The notes below the pieces were generated by a model that worked only from the letters and a program-made list of their open reading frames with translations, was not told the origin of the DNA and did not search any database. 10,937 bases of DNA from UMGS1251 sp036666555 (GTDB lineage Bacteria; Bacillota; Clostridia; Lachnospirales; Lachnospiraceae). Positions 7,479 through 10,937 of the stretch are shown here, piece after piece. How positions within the stretch are numbered: position 1 is the stretch's first letter; each line of letters opens with the position of its first letter. The stretch is taken from contig JAVWVS010000045.1 of assembly GCA_036666555.1 (NCBI GenBank), positions 1 through 10,937 on the forward strand, read 5' to 3'. Both the position numbers and the translations under genes were made by a program.

Positions 7479-8282
7479 CTACCTGCTTTGCAGGCGTTCT
7501 ACAAATTCCTGTGCATTCAAGATATCTTTGCCCATTCCCAGCTCGCTTGCAATCTCTCCTATTTGTGTTCGCTTAATTTTGCTCTGTTCCAAGATTTGAT
7601 CATCTTGAAAAATATCTTTTGCGGTTCCGTCTGCAATTATTTTTTTATTTGCCATCGCTACAACACGCTGGAAATTGTCTGCAACGAATTCCATATCGTG
7701 AGTGATCGTAATTACACCGACCCCCTTTTCTTCCAGTACATTTAATAGGTGAGACAAGATGTGGATTCCTTTTAAATCCTGCCCTGCGGTTGGTTCATCC
7801 AGTATGATATATTCTGGATTGGTTGCAAGTATGGCAGCAATTGTTACAAATTTACGAATGACATATGGGATTTCAAACGGGTTCTTATCCAGAAAGTGTT
7901 CAATCTCCATAAGTTTCGCCACTTCTTCAACACGATTTTTAATCTCTGCTTCAGGAAGCTTATAATACTTTGGCATATACGCTATCTCTGTATATACCGA
8001 TTGATTGAATATCTGGTCATCTGGGTTTTGAAACACATAACCTACATGCCTCGCTATTTTCGCAGTTGTAAAATCTTTTGTATTCTTTCCATCAACAAAT
8101 ACATCACCCTTAAACGGCTTGTGCAGTCCATTCATCATTTTAACGGCGGTTGTTTTCCCCGCACCATTTTGCCCAACAATTGCAACCCGTTCTCCCCGAC
8201 AGATTACAAGGTTTAGATCATCATTGGCAAGGAAACCGTTGGGATATTGAAAACTAGCACTTCTTAACTCTATTTGATTCAT
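7479..8282 (-). CDS. ecfA2: ECF transporter ATPase with degenerate ABC signature (EcfA2-like)
   Basis: A 267-residue ABC ATPase of the energy-coupling factor module, working as a heterodimer with the adjacent ATPase below the membrane. Walker A is canonical (GQNGAGKT, 37-44), the Q-loop is FQNPDDQ (Q85), Walker B and catalytic glutamate are IILDEPT (D162, E163), and the switch histidine is THD (H195). The family signature LSGGQ is absent: the aligned segment reads IPYVIRKFV (138-146), in register with LSGGQRQRV of the partner. All other motifs are intact, so this is not random decay; it predicts one non-consensus ATP site in the dimer. The ATG lies 3 nt after the upstream stop with AAAGGA some 11 nt before. 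It may belong to an existing ECF ATPase subfamily with this feature, which could not be checked here. Confidence 0.9.
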   Translation of the reverse strand: MNQIELRSASFQYPNGFLANDDLNLVICRGERVAIVGQNGAGKTTAVKMMNGLHKPFKGDVFVDGKNTKDFTTAKIARHVGYVFQNPDDQIFNQSVYTEIAYMPKYYKLPEAEIKNRVEEVAKLMEIEHFLDKNPFEIPYVIRKFVTIAAILATNPEYIILDEPTAGQDLKGIHILSHLLNVLEEKGVGVITITHDMEFVADNFQRVVAMANKKIIADGTAKDIFQDDQILEQSKIKRTQIGEIASELGMGKDILNAQEFVERLQSR

Positions 8283-8285
8283 ATT

Positions 8286-9131
8286 CTAACGCATCCTTTC
8301 CCTTAATAATTCAATACACTGCGCTTTGGTAACCGGTGTATACGGCAGTATAATTCCATGGTCTTTCAACACCTGATTCAACATCACTTCCTGGGGAAGC
8401 ATCACACCTCTCTTTACCAAAGACAGGTCGCTTAATACTTCTTTCGTGGAGCCTTTTGCCAAGACTTCTCCATCTCCGATGACAATCACTTCATCTGCAT
8501 ACTCTGCCAAAAGATCAATCTTATGCTCTACTAAAATAATGGTTTTCCCTTGTTCTTTCAAAGTGTGAATAATCTCGAATATACTCTCTGTTCCTTGTGG
8601 GTCTAGTTGGGAAGTAGGTTCATCAATCACGAACACTTCTGTGTCCATTGCAATAATGGACGCAAATGCTACTCTCTGACGCTGTCCACCAGACAGGCGA
8701 TTCGGATCATTTTGCAGTAGCGGCTCAATCTTTAGAAGCTGAGCGATATCAATTACCTTTTGAATCATCTCTTTTTTAGGTACACCCAGATTTTCCAAAC
8801 CTAGTGCAATCTCCTCAAATACGGTTTTTCTAACACCGCTGATCTGTGTAAATGGATTTTGAAAGATGTATCCGATCTTCGTGGACAGAACATCCTCGTC
8901 TACTTCCTTGATATCTTGCCCTTCTATCGTCATACTTCCCTCGAGTTTCCCATTGTAGAAATGAGGAATCAATCCACGCAACAGATTACAAAATGTGGTT
9001 TTTCCGCCTGCATTTTCACCGATTACCCCGTAAAACTTCCCCTTTTCAAGAGTAAGCGTCATATTCTTTAATGCCGGTTCCTTGGATAGAGGGTATGTAT
9101 ATGTAACATCCTTTAATTCTATAAAACCCAT
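8286..9131 (-). CDS. ecfA1: ECF transporter ATPase (EcfA1-like)
   Basis: A 281-residue ABC ATPase of the ECF module. Walker A is GENAGGKT (38-45), with Ala where most ABC proteins have Gly in GxNGxGKT; Q-loop FQNPFTQ (Q91); full signature LSGGQRQRV (146-154); Walker B FVIDEPT with D170 and E171; switch histidine VEHK (H203). The C-terminal 60 residues resemble the ECF-type extension after the ATPase core. The ATG overlaps the end of the T-component gene by 13 bases, with GGAGGG upstream, so start is clear and translation probably coupled. With the neighbouring ATPase it forms the ATP-driven motor; its complete signature pairs with the partner's canonical Walker A, giving one normal ATP site. 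Confidence 0.93.
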   Translation of the reverse strand: MGFIELKDVTYTYPLSKEPALKNMTLTLEKGKFYGVIGENAGGKTTFCNLLRGLIPHFYNGKLEGSMTIEGQDIKEVDEDVLSTKIGYIFQNPFTQISGVRKTVFEEIALGLENLGVPKKEMIQKVIDIAQLLKIEPLLQNDPNRLSGGQRQRVAFASIIAMDTEVFVIDEPTSQLDPQGTESIFEIIHTLKEQGKTIILVEHKIDLLAEYADEVIVIGDGEVLAKGSTKEVLSDLSLVKRGVMLPQEVMLNQVLKDHGIILPYTPVTKAQCIELLRERMR

Positions 9132-9913
9132 AGTGCAACCCTCCCCACAATTAATGCTACAAAAGCGATATCGAATAAAATTACAATGATCTTTTCTTTC
9201 AACTTTACTTCTGGAAGCTCTGATAAAAAGGTGTGCTCTACGGGAGCGGAAAATGCCCGGGCATCCATGGCAATTGACTTTTCTTCCGTACTTGCAATCG
9301 CATTTAGAATCAATGGACCAATAACTGGTATAAATGCTTTTGCCCGTTGGAACACATTTCCTTCCGTTTCAATGCCTCTTGCTTTTTGAGACTCCAAGAT
9401 AATCTGTGCGTTTTGTCCCAAATCTGTAATCATCTGGAAAGAGGACAATATGACAAAGGATACCATATGAGAAACCCCTTTTTTCTCCAGCATATAGGTG
9501 AGGTCCTCCATAGGAGTTACTTTAACGAACAAGATAACCGCCCCACTGAATGCTAGTACAAGTGAAACAATGTTTAATCCTGCAATGATACTTTCCTGGG
9601 TTACACAGATACCCCATAGTTGAAAAAGAACTTCTTCCCCCGGCGAAAACGCTGCCTTCACAAGAAATAAAAACACACCGAACAGCAACAGTACCTTCCA
9701 ATACATGGAGAAAAAAGACTGGAAACTTCCTGCCAAAGCAGACACAAGAATAAAAAATATAACTATACTAAAACCATAAATAAAGTTCTGTACAATAAAT
9801 GGTGACAAACCAAGCACTAACATTAGATTCAGCTTACTCATTGGATTCAAATCCCGGATAAAGTTTCCGCTTCTCTTAGGTTGCATAAATTGGTTGACAA
9901 ATTCATAATCCAT
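9119..9913 (-). CDS. ecfT: ECF transporter transmembrane T component
   Basis: A 264-residue integral membrane protein that couples the ATPases to the substrate-binding S component. Hydrophobic stretches fall around residues 28-45, 47-62, 72-88, 108-130 and 242-263. The long cytoplasmic region contains the two Ala-Arg-x coupling motifs of EcfT: QKARGIE (ARG at 178-180) and MDARAFS (ARA at 218-220), which dock into the two ATPases. Start ATG is supported by AGGAGG with a 7-nt spacer (9926-9921). It follows the S-component gene after 62 nt that hold a hairpin, and its end overlaps the first ATPase gene. Together with neighbours it makes a complete, dedicated (group I type) ECF transporter. Confidence 0.93.
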   Translation of the reverse strand: MDYEFVNQFMQPKRSGNFIRDLNPMSKLNLMLVLGLSPFIVQNFIYGFSIVIFFILVSALAGSFQSFFSMYWKVLLLFGVFLFLVKAAFSPGEEVLFQLWGICVTQESIIAGLNIVSLVLAFSGAVILFVKVTPMEDLTYMLEKKGVSHMVSFVILSSFQMITDLGQNAQIILESQKARGIETEGNVFQRAKAFIPVIGPLILNAIASTEEKSIAMDARAFSAPVEHTFLSELPEVKLKEKIIVILFDIAFVALIVGRVALWVL

Positions 9914-9939
9914 GAAGAATCCTCCTGTTTTAACATTTT

Positions 9940-9966
9940 GCAGCCATGCCCTTTCGGTATGGCTGC
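9940..9966 (-). other. Intercistronic hairpin between S and T genes
   Basis: GCAGCCAT (9940-9947) pairs perfectly with ATGGCTGC (9959-9966); two further G-C pairs extend the stem toward a small loop. No U-tract follows on either strand, so it is not a normal terminator. Its position directly after the S-component gene suggests a role in mRNA processing, stability or unequal expression of the S gene relative to the T and A genes. Confidence 0.6.
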
Positions 9967-9975
9967 ATGTAGTAT

Positions 9976-10557
9976 TTACTCTTCTCCCTTAAGGAAATAT
10001 TTTCCGTTAGGAAGCTTTACTGCAAATCTTGCAGGTATTGCTTTTAATACAAAGAAAATAATGATTAAACAAATAATCTTATCCGTCAGTTCTGAACTAA
10101 GCTCACTTACAAATGTTGCCGGGAGCACCTCCCATCCTGCTGTCATCAATGTGGTTACGATAACGCTTGCACCGGTTCCTACGAAACCTCCATATAACGT
10201 TGCTGTAATGGGAACTGCAATGCACGTAGCGATTAATCCCACCAAAACACCATTTACAATTGCTTTCCAGAATGAAGAAAACATTCCTTTTCTGGCTAAA
10301 AATGAAGCAAGTAAACCAAACAGCATTCCAATAATGGTGTATGGGAGCAATGTAGGCAATGAGATTGCATTAATCAGCCCACATCCAAGTCCTACCAGCA
10401 AACCGGGACCACCTCCACAAAGTGCACCAACAACAAATGTTCCAATGCTGTCTAGGAACACCGGCAACTTCAAAAGAACTGCCAACTGCCCACCTACTAC
10501 ATTTACTGCAATACCAATAGGGATTAAGAAAATAGTTAGTTTGTTGAATTTTTTCAT
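9976..10557 (-). CDS. ECF transporter substrate-binding S component, unknown substrate
   Basis: A 193-residue, highly hydrophobic protein with about six membrane segments (roughly 8-30, 38-63, 68-88, 97-119, 128-148, 158-175). Size and pattern match ECF S components: PVFLDSIGT (32-40), small-residue-rich GALCGGGPGLLVGLGCG (44-60), and IIGMLFGLLASFLARKG (75-91). It is the specificity unit that binds the imported molecule. The ATG has AAGGAGG 7 nt upstream (10571-10565). It is the first gene of the operon, directly behind a strong promoter. I cannot place it with a characterised vitamin S protein (it does not look like BioY, ThiT, RibU or FolT by recalled motifs), so the substrate must be inferred from the hydrolases and kinase downstream. 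Confidence 0.85.
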   Translation of the reverse strand: MKKFNKLTIFLIPIGIAVNVVGGQLAVLLKLPVFLDSIGTFVVGALCGGGPGLLVGLGCGLINAISLPTLLPYTIIGMLFGLLASFLARKGMFSSFWKAIVNGVLVGLIATCIAVPITATLYGGFVGTGASVIVTTLMTAGWEVLPATFVSELSSELTDKIICLIIIFFVLKAIPARFAVKLPNGKYFLKGEE

Positions 10558-10599
10558 TTTATTTCCTCCTTCTCATTCGTCAATACCGATTTTTCAATT

Positions 10600-10615
10600 G
10601 GTAAATCGTTTTTCC
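10600..10615. promoter_or_regulatory. LacI-family operator-like site O3
   Basis: GGTAAATCGTTTTTCC is a near-palindrome centred on CG with the LacI-family core AAnCGnTT on the minus strand (AAACGATT) and matching GG/CC ends. It lies about 10-25 nt downstream of the predicted transcription start, where a bound repressor would block elongation or initiation. The operon's own LacI-type regulator is the natural candidate. Confidence 0.5.
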
Positions 10616-10631
10616 TAATTTCTATATTTTG

Positions 10632-10660
10632 ATAATACTCTCTGCACTCGCAGGTGTCAA
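10632..10660 (-). promoter_or_regulatory. Sigma-A promoter of the ECF/hydrolase operon
   Basis: On the minus strand a perfect -35 TTGACA (10660-10655) is followed after exactly 17 bp by TATTAT (10637-10632), five of six matches to the -10 consensus. The start point would be near 10625, giving a leader of about 65 nt before the S-component ATG. It is the best promoter in the window. Confidence 0.8.
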
Positions 10661-10679
10661 TCGTCACATTTCGACGATT
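10659..10679. promoter_or_regulatory. Perfect inverted repeat overlapping the -35 box
   Basis: On the minus strand AATCGTC and GACGATT form a perfect 7-7-7 inverted repeat (arms 10679-10673 and 10665-10659). The inner arm shares its last two bases with the TTGACA -35 hexamer. Such placement is typical for an operator or activator site. It is not of the CG-centred LacI form, so a different regulator may bind. Confidence 0.45.
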
Positions 10680-10775
10680 TACAACTCTATTTTTCGTATA
10701 TTTTGACGTAATCAATTGGTTTTTATAAAAATCTGCACAATTCAATTTGATTTTTTTGTGCAATATGACTTTGGA

Positions 10776-10787
10776 TAAATCGTTTTA
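10776..10787. promoter_or_regulatory. LacI-family operator-like site O2
   Basis: TAAATCGTTTTA is a CG-centred near-palindrome; its minus strand contains AAACGATT, the AAnCGnTT core of LacI-family operators. It shares TAAATCGTTTT with site O3 174 bp away, making a direct repeat that suggests one regulator for both. It sits just beyond the U-tract of the upstream terminator-like hairpin. Confidence 0.4.
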
Positions 10788-10796
10788 CTTACATAT

Positions 10797-10842
10797 AAAA
10801 AAAGAAGAACCATTCATCGCGCCGATAAGCACATGATCCTTC
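10797..10842 (-). terminator. Terminator or attenuator hairpin upstream of the operon
   Basis: On the minus strand GAAGGATCAT (10842-10833) pairs with ATGGTTCTTC (10813-10804) over 10 bp with two G-U pairs. GTGC/GCGC forms an inner stem, and seven T residues follow (10803-10797). This is a rho-independent terminator shape. It may end an upstream gene beyond the window or act as an attenuator, since an alternative helix overlaps its 5' arm. Confidence 0.6.
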
Positions 10843-10891
10843 TCACATCCATCCTAGACTGAAAACCTAGAGCAACTATTATGAGAAGAAT
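10836..10891 (-). ncRNA. Possible structured leader with antiterminator helix
   Basis: On the minus strand 10891-10880 (ATTCTTCTCATA) pairs with 10847-10836 (TGTGAGAAGGAT) over 12 bp, including two G-U pairs. The enclosed 32 nt contain a second hairpin based on CTAG/CTAG. The 3' arm overlaps seven bases of the terminator's 5' arm, so the two structures exclude each other. This is the layout of a riboswitch or attenuator, but I recognise no known class and no promoter upstream of it is clear. Confidence 0.3.
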
Positions 10892-10903
10892 ATTTTTGGA
10901 TTT

Positions 10904-10920
10904 ATGCAAGCGTTTTCGTA
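10904..10920. promoter_or_regulatory. LacI/CcpA-like operator site O1
   Basis: ATGCAAGCGTTTTCGTA on the plus strand fits the catabolite-responsive element WTGNAARCGNWWWCAWW with one mismatch and also contains the general LacI-family core. It lies just upstream of the structured leader. It could bind CcpA or the operon's own LacI-type regulator. Confidence 0.45.
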
Positions 10921-10937
10921 AAACAAATAAATCAAAT

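Larger units (their letters stand above)
10558..10763 (-). promoter_or_regulatory. Leader and upstream regulatory region of the operon
   Basis: Besides the promoter and operator-like sites listed separately, this AT-rich stretch holds an inverted repeat TGCACAA (10734-10740) with TTGTGCA (10756-10762), spacer 15. It also holds a small hairpin in the transcribed leader, CGATTT/AAATCG (10608-10603 with 10592-10587). A 69-codon minus-strand frame crosses the whole stretch, including the promoter and the ribosome binding site of the S gene, and is judged spurious. Confidence 0.6.

Noticed and set aside
9881..10618. Long plus-strand frame of 245 codons opposite the S component
   Set aside because: It is the antisense shadow of a clear membrane protein gene and extends across its promoter-proximal leader; the translation shows no recognisable domain.
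10554..10763. 69-codon minus-strand frame ahead of the S-component gene
   Set aside because: It runs across the TTGACA/TATTAT promoter and the ribosome binding site of the S gene, has no ribosome binding site of its own, and its lysine/asparagine-rich translation looks like AT-rich noncoding DNA.
10600..10790. Direct repeats of TAAATCGTTTT considered as a CRISPR or mobile-element repeat
   Set aside because: Only two copies 174 bp apart, with no regular spacers and no transposase; CG-centred symmetry fits operators better.

Overview
The window looks like chromosomal DNA from a low-GC Gram-positive bacterium, most likely a Clostridia/Lachnospiraceae-type Firmicute. This is inferred from the AT-rich intergenic DNA, strong AGGAGG-type ribosome binding sites, Firmicutes-style promoter and a dedicated ECF vitamin-type transporter; no species can be named from the sequence alone. 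All eleven convincing genes lie on the minus strand, nearly end to end, so transcription runs from the right end of the window towards the left.

In transcription order: a regulatory region (about 10558-10937) holds a terminator-like hairpin with a competing upstream helix, three sites with the LacI-family core AAnCGnTT, two further inverted repeats, and a near-consensus sigma-A promoter (TTGACA, 17 bp, TATTAT). Then come an ECF transporter S component, the T component, two ATPases (one lacking the ABC signature), an SGNH/GDSL hydrolase, an M20 metallohydrolase, a dihydroorotase-like amidohydrolase, a GATase1-like protein without the usual nucleophilic cysteine, a second and different M20 metallohydrolase, a LacI/RbsR-type regulator (TTG start) and a ribokinase-type PfkB kinase (GTG start). 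Spacing is 1-4 nt overlaps or gaps of 3-63 nt, as expected for one operon. A good rho-independent terminator lies about 180 nt after the kinase gene.

Taken together the cluster reads as a self-contained uptake and breakdown pathway. A small molecule is imported by a dedicated (group I) ECF transporter, then trimmed by an esterase-like SGNH enzyme, two M20 amidases/deacylases and a cyclic-amidase-like amidohydrolase. A sugar such as ribose or a ribosyl product is phosphorylated by the kinase. The LacI protein probably represses the operon until a sugar-like inducer appears. The substrate cannot be read from the sequence; an amide- or ester-linked conjugate carrying a pentose is the simplest reading and is an inference.

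The left 420 bases hold three hairpins (the last a terminator) and then a short minus-strand open frame (43-177) that may be a gene remnant. No rRNA, tRNA, CRISPR array or insertion sequence was recognised.
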